Of a DNA stretch of 60,130 bases, positions 1 to 8,823 are shown piece after piece; position 1 is the first letter of the stretch, and every line of letters starts with the position of its first letter. A model generated the notes under the pieces. The model saw only the letters and a program-made list of their open reading frames with translations. It ran no database searches and was not told the DNA's origin. Position numbers and translations under genes: made by a program. The stretch is from a virus. The stretch spans positions 1-60,130 of IMG/VR virus record IMGVR_UViG_3300025108_000048; one strand, 5' to 3'.

Positions 1-33
1 GAGGGTGACTTCGATATCAAAGAGGAGGTATAG
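1..33 (+). CDS. 3' end of an upstream gene (partial)
   Basis: Frame 1 reads a short acidic tail, EGDFDIKEEV, followed by a TAG stop at 31-33, just before the exonuclease gene. It looks like the C-terminus of a gene that begins outside the window. Ten residues are too few to identify it, and frame 2 is also open here, so the call rests on composition and on the tight spacing typical of this operon. Confidence 0.3.
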   Translation, partial: EGDFDIKEEV

Positions 34-59
34 AATTGTTGAACCTATAAAAGGTAAAA

Positions 60-1076
60 ATGTCAGTATTATTAGTAGACGGAGATAACTTACTTACAAT
101 CGGATTTTATGGAGTAAAAAATTACTTCTATAAGGGTGATCACATTGGTGGTATATATCATTTCATTAATACTTTAAGAAAATCATTTGAACTTTATAAG
201 TTAGACAAAATTGTTGTTTTTTGGGACGGAGAAGATGGTGCCGCCACTCGTAAAAGGATGTATTCTCGTTACAAAGAAAACAGAAGACAACGAATTAGAA
301 CCGACAAAGAAAAAGAGTCTTACACAAGACAAAGAAGAAGAATTCAACAGTACCTCGAGGAACTATATGTTAGACAAGGTGAGTTTGAATTCTGTGAGGC
401 GGACGACGGTATTGCCGAATACACACAAAAAAGTTCCGAGAATATAATTGTTTACTCTTCTGATGGGGACTTAGCTCAATTAGTATCTGACACAACAAAG
501 ATATATAACCCATCACACAGGAAACTTTACGGTCAAAATGATATAATACAATACGAACATCAAGAACTACACATACAGAACGTTAAAATCGTTAAGATGG
601 TGTGTGGTGATCGATCAGACAATATCACAGGAATCTATAATTTAGGTACTAAGAAAATTTTAAAACTTTTTCCTGAGTTAAAAACAAGACCTGTCACTTT
701 AAATGAAATTGTTGAACGTTCAAACGAATTATTTGAGAAAGACAAAGATAACAAAACCATTAAAAATCTTTTAACGGGTGTTACAAAATACGGTATTTAC
801 GGGGAAGAGTTCTTTAACCTTAACGAAAGTATTGTAAGTTTAGATCAACCGTTTCTCACGGATATTGCGAGAGAAACAATCACAGACCTTATAAATGAAA
901 AATTGGATCCTGAAGGAAGATCCTATAAGAACACGATGAAGATGATGATGGAAGATGGGATATTCACTGTCTTACCTAAATCAGATGATGCGTGGATAAA
1001 ATTCCTTAACCCTTTCTTACGTTTAACCCGTAAGGAAAAAAATAAAAGAGTTATAAAAATTAAAACAAATGAGTAA
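60..1076 (+). CDS. 5'-3' exonuclease / flap nuclease (T4 RNase H-like)
   Basis: The 338-aa protein has the layout of the PIN/FEN-1 exonuclease family, which includes T4 RNase H and the 5' nuclease domain of DNA polymerase I. Visible landmarks are LVDGDN at the N-terminus, VVFWDGE near residue 55, RYKENRR near 70, the acidic EADD near 113, SSDGDLAQLV near 132 and the helix-hairpin-helix entry GDRSDNITG near 182. The acidic residues fit the two-metal active site. The family removes RNA primers and flaps during lagging-strand synthesis. It is the first complete gene of the replication/nucleotide operon and overlaps the next gene by 8 nt. The start follows an A-rich stretch without a clear Shine-Dalgarno sequence, as for most genes here. 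Confidence 0.88.
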   Translation: MSVLLVDGDNLLTIGFYGVKNYFYKGDHIGGIYHFINTLRKSFELYKLDKIVVFWDGEDGAATRKRMYSRYKENRRQRIRTDKEKESYTRQRRRIQQYLEELYVRQGEFEFCEADDGIAEYTQKSSENIIVYSSDGDLAQLVSDTTKIYNPSHRKLYGQNDIIQYEHQELHIQNVKIVKMVCGDRSDNITGIYNLGTKKILKLFPELKTRPVTLNEIVERSNELFEKDKDNKTIKNLLTGVTKYGIYGEEFFNLNESIVSLDQPFLTDIARETITDLINEKLDPEGRSYKNTMKMMMEDGIFTVLPKSDDAWIKFLNPFLRLTRKEKNKRVIKIKTNE

Positions 1077-1521
1077 CAACGAAACGACAAAACTTGAATT
1101 TCTATTAACCTTGAACGATAATATTATCTGTCAAAGGTTCTTTAATGTCAGAGGATTTAACCCAAAAGTTAAAAGATCTATGGATCTTCACTATGATGTA
1201 AAAAATATTTGTGAAGAAATCGAAGAAAATTTGAAACAAAAAACTTTGGATTATCTACATAAAGATCAACATTATTTTCCCGTTTTCGACCCTTTGAACA
1301 ACGAGGGTCCAGACCCGGATGAATACTTCAGAGTAGAGATTAAGCAGAATGACGATGTATTTATTTCAAGAGCATTCCCCGCACATATCTATCACCCTAA
1401 AGTGAGATATTCTGTGGACATTCGACCGATCTTAAGAAGAGTATTAGGTGGACTAAGCGAAACCTTCTCTTTAGAGGATATAACAACAAAATATATGAAT
1501 TATAATTTACAACAAAACTAA
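1069..1521 (+). CDS. Hypothetical protein in the replication operon
   Basis: The 150-aa product is not recognised. It contains two similar halves: FFNVRGFNPKVKRSMDLHYD near residues 24-43 and FISRAFPAHIYHPKVRYSVD near 99-118. Both read as an aromatic/basic strand followed by PKV(K/R)xSxD, suggesting an internal duplication. No signal peptide, membrane segment or metal motif is visible. It starts inside the last codons of the exonuclease gene and ends 6 nt before the helicase gene, so it is probably co-translated and might assist replication. That role is inferred from position only. Confidence 0.7.
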   Translation: MSNNETTKLEFLLTLNDNIICQRFFNVRGFNPKVKRSMDLHYDVKNICEEIEENLKQKTLDYLHKDQHYFPVFDPLNNEGPDPDEYFRVEIKQNDDVFISRAFPAHIYHPKVRYSVDIRPILRRVLGGLSETFSLEDITTKYMNYNLQQN

Positions 1522-1527
1522 AGTATT

Positions 1528-2919
1528 ATGAGTGAGATGAACTTCGGAAAACAAGGAAACCAATTCCAACAAGCATTAATTAAATCAATAATTGAAGACG
1601 CCAAATATGGTGAACAAATTATGGAGGTTCTTGAAAGTAGATACTTTGACAATAATTCATTTAAGTATATTATCACACATATAAAAGAGTTACAGGATAT
1701 ATATAAAACTATCCCAACATATGAGACTCTTAAACAAAAGATAATGACTGAGACGGCTAATAATCCATTGGCTGGTAGGTTACACAGTGAGACATTACAA
1801 TCAATAGAGGGGTTGGAAGAAGTTGTTGTCGGTCAAACGTATGTAAAGGACACCGCACTTAATTTTTGTAAACAACAGAATTTGAGAAAGACCATGAGTG
1901 AGGCATTAAAGATCATAGATAAGGGTGATTTCGAGTCATACGATAAAATTTCAGAGATGGTTAATACTTCACTACAGGTAGGTGCGTCAGATGATGATAT
2001 CACTGATATTTTTGATGATCTTGACAATGCATTAGACATCGATCCAAGAGTTCCTATACCTACGGGTATAAGTGGTTTAGATGATCTTTTAAAAGGTGGT
2101 ATTGGAACGGGAGAATTAGGTATGATACTGGCACCCACAGGTGTTGGTAAATCAACTATTCTTACTAAGTTCGCGAATACCGCGGCAAATACAGGACACA
2201 AAGTTGTACAAATATTTTTCGAAGACACTAAAACACAAATTAAACAGAAACATTTTACGTGTTGGTCAGGGTTTAGTACCGATCAACAAGTCGAAAGTCC
2301 TGAGGCTAAGTTAGCGACAATTGCGAAAGCACGTGAGTGTCAAGAAAGAGAAAGTTTTGGTGGTTTAAAAATTATCAGAATGGAAAATTATAACACCACA
2401 GTTAGTGATGTTAAAAGAAAATTATTAAAATTACAATCACAAGGATTCAAGGCGGATTTAGTTGTCATTGATTATGTGGATTGTATGATTGCGGATAGAT
2501 CTAAAGGATATGATGAAGAATGGAAAGGTGAGGGTTCTGTAATAAGACAATTAGATGCAATGTGTTATGATCTTAATGTGGCACTGTGGACCGCATCACA
2601 AGGTAATAGAAGTTCGATATCAGCGGACATTGTGAACGTTGATGACATGGGGGGATCAATTAAAAAGGCACAAACAGCACATATAATTCTTTCAATTGCA
2701 AAGAGTTTAGAACAAAAAGATAATAAGACGGCTAATATGAGTTTAATTAAGTCGCGAGTTGGTAGAGACGGTGTGAACTTTAACAACTGTAAATTCGATA
2801 ATGAATTTATGGAAATCGATGTCACGGAACAAGAAACCTTATTGGGTCATCAAATGAGGAAACAAGAACAAGGAATGAACCGTGCGGCAGAGATTTACAA
2901 ACAAACACACAACCTATAA
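1528..2919 (+). CDS. Replicative DNA helicase (DnaB/T4 gp41-like)
   Basis: The 463-aa protein has a helical N-terminal region of about 170 residues followed by a RecA-like ATPase core. The Walker A motif APTGVGKST lies near residue 207, Walker B LVVIDYVDC near 311 and a glutamine/arginine-rich WTASQGNRSS segment near 355. These features and the length match hexameric DnaB-family helicases, including T4 gp41, which unwind DNA 5'-3' on the lagging-strand template and recruit primase. The partner primase is probably the gene at 40449, far away in this genome. It sits in an operon with the exonuclease and ribonucleotide reductase. Confidence 0.93.
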   Translation: MSEMNFGKQGNQFQQALIKSIIEDAKYGEQIMEVLESRYFDNNSFKYIITHIKELQDIYKTIPTYETLKQKIMTETANNPLAGRLHSETLQSIEGLEEVVVGQTYVKDTALNFCKQQNLRKTMSEALKIIDKGDFESYDKISEMVNTSLQVGASDDDITDIFDDLDNALDIDPRVPIPTGISGLDDLLKGGIGTGELGMILAPTGVGKSTILTKFANTAANTGHKVVQIFFEDTKTQIKQKHFTCWSGFSTDQQVESPEAKLATIAKARECQERESFGGLKIIRMENYNTTVSDVKRKLLKLQSQGFKADLVVIDYVDCMIADRSKGYDEEWKGEGSVIRQLDAMCYDLNVALWTASQGNRSSISADIVNVDDMGGSIKKAQTAHIILSIAKSLEQKDNKTANMSLIKSRVGRDGVNFNNCKFDNEFMEIDVTEQETLLGHQMRKQEQGMNRAAEIYKQTHNL

Positions 2920-2944
2920 TTAATTAACTAAATACATTAAAAAC

Positions 2945-3919
2945 ATGAGTGAAAAGATTTTACAAGAAAATCCTGGACGATTCGTCCTATTCCCAATAAC
3001 ACACAACGATATTTGGAAATACTATAAACAACAAGAGGCGAGTTTTTGGACTGCGGAAGAAATTGACTTACAACAAGATGTGAGTGATTGGACCAATAAA
3101 TTAAACGATGATGAAAGACATTTCGTAAAACACGTATTGGCGTTTTTTGCGGCGTCTGATGGTATTGTCAATGAAAATCTCGCGGAGAACTTTATTAATG
3201 ATGTACAGTATACTGAAGCAAAATTCTTCTATGGTTTTCAAATCGCAATGGAGAATATTCACTCAGAGACTTATTCACTATTAATTGATTCATTAATTAA
3301 AGACACAGTAGAACAAGATAGATTGTTTAATGCGATTGAAACTATTCCCGCAATTCAAAAGAAAGCGGAATGGGCACTTAAATGGATTGAATCTGATTCA
3401 TTTGCGGAGAGACTTATTGCATTCGCAGCGGTGGAGGGTATATTCTTCTCAGGATCATTCTGTTCTATATTTTGGTTAAAGAAACGTGGTTTAATGCCGG
3501 GTCTAACATTTTCTAACGAATTAATTTCAAGAGATGAGGGATTACACTGTGATTTTGCATGTCACTTATATAACAACCATATTGAAAATAAATTACCTAA
3601 AGGAAGAATTGAGGAAATTATTCTTTCAGCATTGGAAATAGAGAAAGAATTTATCCTTGAAGCACTACCTGTTAGGTTAATCGGTATGAATGCGGATTTA
3701 ATGGAAAAATACTTAGAATTTGTTACTGATAGATTGTTAGATTCTTTAAATATTAAAAAGGAATTTAATACTGAGAATCCATTTGACTTTATGCAAAACA
3801 TAGCATTACAAGGGAAAACTAACTTTTTCGAGAAAAGAGTGGCGGAATACCAAAAAGCGGGTGTTAATAACGAAACCGAAGAGGACATAGATTCTGCGTT
3901 CGGAGATATGGATTTTTAA
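2945..3919 (+). CDS. nrdB: Ribonucleotide reductase class Ia, beta subunit
   Basis: The 324-aa protein is the radical-generating R2 subunit. Recognisable segments are [12 protein letters not shown] near residue 34, [16 protein letters not shown] near 54, the metal-ligand helix [20 protein letters not shown] near 91-110 and a later helix with [15 protein letters not shown] near 195. The Glu and ExxH residues fit the di-iron site, and the Tyr of HSETY is the likely radical carrier. With NrdA it reduces ribonucleoside diphosphates to supply phage DNA synthesis. It lies 25 nt after the helicase and 12 nt before nrdA. Confidence 0.95.
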   Translation: MSEKILQENPGRFVLFPITHNDIWKYYKQQEASFWTAEEIDLQQDVSDWTNKLNDDERHFVKHVLAFFAASDGIVNENLAENFINDVQYTEAKFFYGFQIAMENIHSETYSLLIDSLIKDTVEQDRLFNAIETIPAIQKKAEWALKWIESDSFAERLIAFAAVEGIFFSGSFCSIFWLKKRGLMPGLTFSNELISRDEGLHCDFACHLYNNHIENKLPKGRIEEIILSALEIEKEFILEALPVRLIGMNADLMEKYLEFVTDRLLDSLNIKKEFNTENPFDFMQNIALQGKTNFFEKRVAEYQKAGVNNETEEDIDSAFGDMDF

Positions 3920-3931
3920 CAACTAAGAAAG

Positions 3932-6385
3932 ATGAAGGTAAAAAAGAGAAATGGTTCCTTAGAACAAATGAAATATGACAAGATCACAAGGAGAATATCT
4001 GCATTGTGTTCTGATCTAAACTTGGATTACGTAGACCCCACATATATTACTTTAAAGGTTACACAAGGAATATATGATGAGATAACCACAACAGAGTTAG
4101 ATACTTTGGCTGCGGAGACTGCGGCATCTATGACAACCACTCATCCCGATTATTCAAAACTTGCGGGTAGACTAGCGGTTACTAATTTACATAAAACAAC
4201 ACCTAAAAAGTTTTCACAAGCAATAAAAGAACTATATTCTTTTATCGAACCAAGGACAGGTAAAGAATCCTCATTAATATCTGACGATTTATATGAATTC
4301 GTTATGAAAAACAAAAGTACTATTGATGGTGCGGTTGTCCAAGAAAGGGATTTTGATTTTGATTATTTTGGGTTTAAGACTTTAGAGAGATCATATCTGT
4401 TAAAAATTAGTGGTAGGATCGTTGAACGACCTCAATATATGTATATGAGGGTTGCAATGGGAATATGTAATGGGGATATAGATGAAGGAATTAGGATTTA
4501 TAATGATTTATCCCAACACTTTTATACTCACGCAACACCAACCCTATTTAATGCAGGTACAAGACGACCACAAATGTCATCTTGTTTCCTTATTGGTAAT
4601 AAAGGTGACGATATTAATTCGTTATTTGATACCGTAAAGGATGTTGCTAATATATCTAAATGGGCTGGTGGTATAGGTTTACACGTACACGATGTAAGAG
4701 CGAAAGGTTCATACATAAAAGGTACAGGTGGTGAGTCCGACGGGTTACTACCAATGATGAAAACCTACAACGAAGTTGCGAGATGGATAAATCAAGGGGG
4801 TAAAAGAAAAGGGTCATTTGCAATATACCTTGAACCATGGCATGCAGATGTCTTCGAATTTATTGACTTAAGAAAAAATCATGGTAAAGAAGAGATGAGA
4901 GCGAGAGATTTATTTCTTGCAATGTGGACTCCTGATTTATTTATGGAAAGGGTTAAACAAGATGGGGATTGGACTTTATTCTCACCTGACGAAGCACCTG
5001 GTTTATCGGATGTATATGATTCACCAGAATCTAAAAACTTTACTGAGTTGTATGAAAAATACGAACAAGAGGGTAAAGGTAGAAGAGTGGTGAAGGCAAG
5101 AAAACTTATGGATGCGATATTAACCGCACAGATTGAAACAGGTACACCATACATGTTATATAAAGATGCCGCTAACTCTAAATCAAATCAAAAGAATTTA
5201 GGGACCATTAAGTCATCTAACCTATGTACTGAAATTATTGAATATAGTTCACCTACAGAACAGGCGGTTTGTAACTTAGCATCTATAGCATTACCAAAAT
5301 ATATTGTAGATGGTGAGTTCAGTCACAGTTTACTATATGACTATGTTTATCAGGTAGTAAGGAATTTAAATAATGTAATTAACTTAAATTTCTACCCTAC
5401 AGAAGAAACTAAGAGATCTAATTTTAGACACAGACCAATTGGGTTAGGTATACAAGGTTTGGCGGATGTATTCTGTAAACTTAAAATACCTTTTGAATCA
5501 GAAATTGCGGATACACTTCAAACAGACATATTTGAAACCATATATTTTGCGGCAATGACCTCATCTAAAGATATTTCTTCTGATGTTGGACCATATGAAT
5601 CTATATCAGGATCACCTATAGAAAAAGGTATTTTCCAATATCAAATGTGGGGATTAAAAGATAAAGATTTATCAGGTAGATGGGATTGGAAATCACTTAG
5701 AAAAGAGGTGGTTAAGTACGGTGTAAGAAATTCACTTTTATTAGCACCTATGCCGACAGCATCTACGGCACAAATATTAGGTAATAATGAGGCGTTCGAA
5801 CCATTTACTTCTAACTTATACTCAAGAAGAACATTAGGTGGTGAATTTATTGTTATCAACAAACATCTTGTACAGAGTTTAATGGAAAATGATTTGTGGA
5901 ATGATGAAATCAAGAATAAACTTATAATGGAGAATGGTTCTGTACAGAATATTCCTGAAATTCCTGTTGACGTTAAGGAAGTTTACAAGACTGTTTGGGA
6001 AATGTCTCAAAAAACATTACTGAATATGGCGGCGAAAAGATCTGTTTTTATTGATCAGTCACAATCACTTAACCTTTTTATAAGTAATGCTACGAAGGCG
6101 AAGTTGTTGGCGGCACATTTACATGGATGGAACTTAGGTTTAAAAACAGGAATGTATTATTTAAGAACAAAATCTGCGGTCGACCCACTTAAAGGTTTAG
6201 GTGTAAGTACGACTAAAAATAAAACACCTGAGGTAGAGTCGGAACCACAAAAAGAAGTGGTTGAAACCAATACCATGCCGACCTCTAATTCCTTAATAAG
6301 TGATAATAAAGAATTACAAATGGTTTCACAACCTACAATACGTCCTGATGACTCACCGTTCGAGTGTGAAGGTTGCGGATCGTAA
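3932..6385 (+). CDS. nrdA: Ribonucleotide reductase class Ia, alpha subunit
   Basis: The 817-aa protein carries an N-terminal ATP-cone (MKVKKRNGSLEQMKYDKI), so allosteric control is likely retained. The catalytic core shows SSCFLIGN near residue 212, SSNLCTEIIEYSS near 430 (the N-C-E active-site pattern) and AVCNLASIAL near 447. It also shows PMPTASTAQILGNNEAFEP near 608-626. The C-terminal pair CEGCGS is the redox-relay cysteine motif. All five cysteines expected for class I alpha subunits appear present. It is the last gene of the first operon and is followed by a clear terminator. Confidence 0.96.
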   Translation: MKVKKRNGSLEQMKYDKITRRISALCSDLNLDYVDPTYITLKVTQGIYDEITTTELDTLAAETAASMTTTHPDYSKLAGRLAVTNLHKTTPKKFSQAIKELYSFIEPRTGKESSLISDDLYEFVMKNKSTIDGAVVQERDFDFDYFGFKTLERSYLLKISGRIVERPQYMYMRVAMGICNGDIDEGIRIYNDLSQHFYTHATPTLFNAGTRRPQMSSCFLIGNKGDDINSLFDTVKDVANISKWAGGIGLHVHDVRAKGSYIKGTGGESDGLLPMMKTYNEVARWINQGGKRKGSFAIYLEPWHADVFEFIDLRKNHGKEEMRARDLFLAMWTPDLFMERVKQDGDWTLFSPDEAPGLSDVYDSPESKNFTELYEKYEQEGKGRRVVKARKLMDAILTAQIETGTPYMLYKDAANSKSNQKNLGTIKSSNLCTEIIEYSSPTEQAVCNLASIALPKYIVDGEFSHSLLYDYVYQVVRNLNNVINLNFYPTEETKRSNFRHRPIGLGIQGLADVFCKLKIPFESEIADTLQTDIFETIYFAAMTSSKDISSDVGPYESISGSPIEKGIFQYQMWGLKDKDLSGRWDWKSLRKEVVKYGVRNSLLLAPMPTASTAQILGNNEAFEPFTSNLYSRRTLGGEFIVINKHLVQSLMENDLWNDEIKNKLIMENGSVQNIPEIPVDVKEVYKTVWEMSQKTLLNMAAKRSVFIDQSQSLNLFISNATKAKLLAAHLHGWNLGLKTGMYYLRTKSAVDPLKGLGVSTTKNKTPEVESEPQKEVVETNTMPTSNSLISDNKELQMVSQPTIRPDDSPFECEGCGS

Positions 6386-6410
6386 GTTTAACCACATTTT
6401 GTCAGTTTTT

Positions 6411-6440
6411 TTTAAACCCACCACCAAGGTGGGTTTTTTA
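6411..6440 (+). terminator. Rho-independent terminator after nrdA
   Basis: The inverted repeat AAACCCACC (6414-6422) and GGTGGGTTT (6428-6436) encloses a 5-nt loop and runs into a T tract. It separates the replication/nucleotide operon from the baseplate operon. Confidence 0.88.
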
Positions 6441-6465
6441 TTTACAATCATTTTAGTATTGAATA

Positions 6466-6473
6466 TATTTATT
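6466..6473 (+). promoter_or_regulatory. Late-type promoter box TATTTATT before gp25-like gene
   Basis: The octamer TATTTATT lies after the nrdA terminator. Its TATTTA core ends 5 nt before the ATG at 6477, so a transcript starting at the usual distance from a -10 box would be leaderless. No -35 hexamer is seen. Confidence 0.5.
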
Positions 6474-6476
6474 AGT

Positions 6477-6929
6477 ATGGCAGTAACATATGGAATTGAC
6501 TTTCCTTTTAGAGAAAGTCTGACAGGAGATTATTTAAAAATGAGTACAAGTCCCGAAAAAGAGGTCAGGGCAAACCTTATTCACCTTATTCTTACAAAGA
6601 AGGGTAGTAGATATTACTTACCTGATTTTGGAACGAGGATATACGAATACATCTTTGATCAAAACGATATGGTTACATTTAATTTAATTGAGGAAGAAAT
6701 TAGAGAGGGTTGTAAGAAATACTTACCGAATCTTGATATTAATTCAATTAAAGTGATTTCTTCAGAAGATGATTCCGATCCCGTAACAACGGTGGATGAA
6801 GAAGATGATGAAAGATTATTTAGACTTGCGGACGAATCAACTAAACCATACACCGCAAAAGTTAAAATTGATTACACGGTTAATAATGGTGCGTTTTCGT
6901 CATCAGATTTTATAATAATTAATATATAA
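6477..6929 (+). CDS. 25: Baseplate wedge protein, gp25-like
   Basis: The 150-aa product (MAVTYGIDFPFRESLTGDYL) matches the GPW/gp25 family: a small N-terminal strand, then EVRANLIHLILTKKGSR and YLPDFGTRIYEYIF, the family's diagnostic 'one-tail' segment. In T4, gp25 joins the baseplate wedge to the tail tube and sheath start. A longer reading frame opens at 6300, but it would run through nrdA and the terminator. The ATG at 6477 gives the family's normal length and N-terminus and sits right after a late-type box. Followed after 1 nt by the gp6-like gene. Confidence 0.9.
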   Translation: MAVTYGIDFPFRESLTGDYLKMSTSPEKEVRANLIHLILTKKGSRYYLPDFGTRIYEYIFDQNDMVTFNLIEEEIREGCKKYLPNLDINSIKVISSEDDSDPVTTVDEEDDERLFRLADESTKPYTAKVKIDYTVNNGAFSSSDFIIINI

Positions 6930-6930
6930 G

Positions 6931-8763
6931 ATGGCAAAAAAAATATCATACGCTAAAAGAGACTTTGCAGGATTAAGGGAAGAGTTGGTTAATTTAACTA
7001 ACGATTTTTATCCTGACTTAATAAAGAATACTAACGATGCATCGATTTATTCGGTGATGTTAGATCTTAACGCCGCAATAGGTGATAACCTACACTACCA
7101 CATTGATAGGGTTTGGCAAGAAACGATGTTAGATTTCGCACAACAAAGGAGATCACTTTTTCACATTGCAAAAACATATGGTATTAATGTACCGGGTAAT
7201 CGTCCATCAGTCGCATTATCTGATTTCTCAGTAAATGTACCTGTAAGAGGTGATAAAGAAGATGAGAGATATTTGGGTGTACTCAAGGCAGGGGCACAAG
7301 TATCGGGTGGAGGACAAACATTTGAAACTATAGAGGATATAGATTTCTCAAGTCCATTTAATAGTAAGGGAGAACCGAATAGACTTAAGATACCAAACTT
7401 TGACAGTAATAATAAGTTGGTATCATATACAATTACCAAAAGAGATGCAATAGTTAATGGTGTATCAAGAGTTTTTAGAAGAGTAATTGGGGCACAAGAT
7501 CAAAAACCATTTTTAAAATTGTTTTTACCTGAACAAAATGTGTTAGGAGTAACATCAATAATACATAAGGAAGGAACTAACTTCACGTCTAACCCGTCAA
7601 CCTCTGAATTTCAAGATGAGAAAAACAGGTGGTATGAAGTTAAGAGTTTAATGGAGGATAAGGTATTCCTACCAAATAAAACCAAAACATCAGACACGGA
7701 TAATTTTACTGCGGGTGAATACAAAAGAGTAACAAACAAATTTATTTCAGAATATACACCTGAAGGATATATGTCAGTGACTTTTGGATCCGGTAATATT
7801 GATCCACTTGATAACTTAGACAAGTTTAACGAAGGTAAGTTGAAGGTTAACCTGGCATCATATTTAAATAATTTATCATTAGGGTCAACACCTAAGAAAA
7901 ACTCAACTGTGTTTATCAAATATAGAATAGGTGGAGGTAAAAATAGTAATCTCGGTGTTAATGTGATAACAAGTGTAGAAAATGTAGAGTTTAATGTGAC
8001 AGGACCATTAGGAAATGTTAATAGTCAAGTTATACGTTCTTTAAATGCAACCAACGTAACCCCTGCGGTGGGTGGTTCAGATCAACCTACAATTGAGGAA
8101 ATAAGAAATATGGTGGGATATAACTTTGCAGCACAGGATAGGGCGGTAACACTTAATGATTATAAAGTTTTGATAGAGACCATGCCTTCTACATACGGTG
8201 CACCCGCAAAAGTAAATGTCATGGAAGAAGACAATAAAGTTAAAATAAAACTTCTTTCCTACGATGATGAGGGTAACTTAAATGATACTGTTTCAACAAC
8301 ACTTAAAAACAACATATTAAGGTATCTAACGAACTATAGAATGATTAATGACTATATTGATATACAAAGTGGAGAAGTCCTTGATTTAGGGTTAGAAATC
8401 GATTTATTAATTGATAAGAATATTAATCAGACAGACGTACTTAAAGAAGTGGTTAGTCAATCAACATCATTCTTCAATATAGAGAAAAGAAAAATGGGTG
8501 ACCCACTGTTTGTAGGTGAGTTACAGAAAGAAATATCAAATATATCTGGAATTGTTAATGTTGTTGACTTAAGAGTTTTTGGAAAAACAGGTGGAGAATA
8601 TTCACCGGCGGAAGTAAGTCAAGGATATAGTGACGAGGAAACAAAACAAGTTGCTCAGTCAGATTCAACAATTTTTATGAAGAGTAACCAAATCTTCCAA
8701 ATTAGATTCCCTAATAAAGATATAAAAATTAGGGTTAAATCTTTAGGTTCCACTACATTTTAA
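6931..8763 (+). CDS. 6: Baseplate wedge protein, gp6-like (baseplate J family)
   Basis: The 610-aa protein begins with the typical N-terminal region of T4-like gp6: SYAKRDFAGLREELVNL, then FYPDLIKNTNDASIYSVMLD and NLHYHIDRVWQETML. It later shows the baseplate-J-like segment AVTLNDYKVLIETMPSTYGA near residue 407. gp6 dimers form the continuous ring of the T4 baseplate and control its opening. Adjacency to the gp25-like gene repeats the conserved T4 order. Confidence in the family is high; the assignment of individual domains is by eye. Confidence 0.9.
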   Translation: MAKKISYAKRDFAGLREELVNLTNDFYPDLIKNTNDASIYSVMLDLNAAIGDNLHYHIDRVWQETMLDFAQQRRSLFHIAKTYGINVPGNRPSVALSDFSVNVPVRGDKEDERYLGVLKAGAQVSGGGQTFETIEDIDFSSPFNSKGEPNRLKIPNFDSNNKLVSYTITKRDAIVNGVSRVFRRVIGAQDQKPFLKLFLPEQNVLGVTSIIHKEGTNFTSNPSTSEFQDEKNRWYEVKSLMEDKVFLPNKTKTSDTDNFTAGEYKRVTNKFISEYTPEGYMSVTFGSGNIDPLDNLDKFNEGKLKVNLASYLNNLSLGSTPKKNSTVFIKYRIGGGKNSNLGVNVITSVENVEFNVTGPLGNVNSQVIRSLNATNVTPAVGGSDQPTIEEIRNMVGYNFAAQDRAVTLNDYKVLIETMPSTYGAPAKVNVMEEDNKVKIKLLSYDDEGNLNDTVSTTLKNNILRYLTNYRMINDYIDIQSGEVLDLGLEIDLLIDKNINQTDVLKEVVSQSTSFFNIEKRKMGDPLFVGELQKEISNISGIVNVVDLRVFGKTGGEYSPAEVSQGYSDEETKQVAQSDSTIFMKSNQIFQIRFPNKDIKIRVKSLGSTTF

Positions 8764-8811
8764 AATTCTTTTTCTGTATTATTATTAATTAAGGGAAACT
8801 ATGTTCCAATC

Positions 8812-8819
8812 TATTTATA
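8812..8819 (+). promoter_or_regulatory. Late-type promoter box TATTTATA
   Basis: TATTTATA lies in the 60-nt gap after the gp6-like gene. Its TATTTA core ends 6 nt before the ATG at 8824. Confidence 0.45.
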
Positions 8820-8823
8820 TGAT

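Noticed and set aside
6300-6476. Longer start of the gp25-like gene with a hydrophobic N-terminus
   Set aside because: The extension would run through the end of nrdA and the terminator hairpin; the ATG at 6477 gives the family's normal length.
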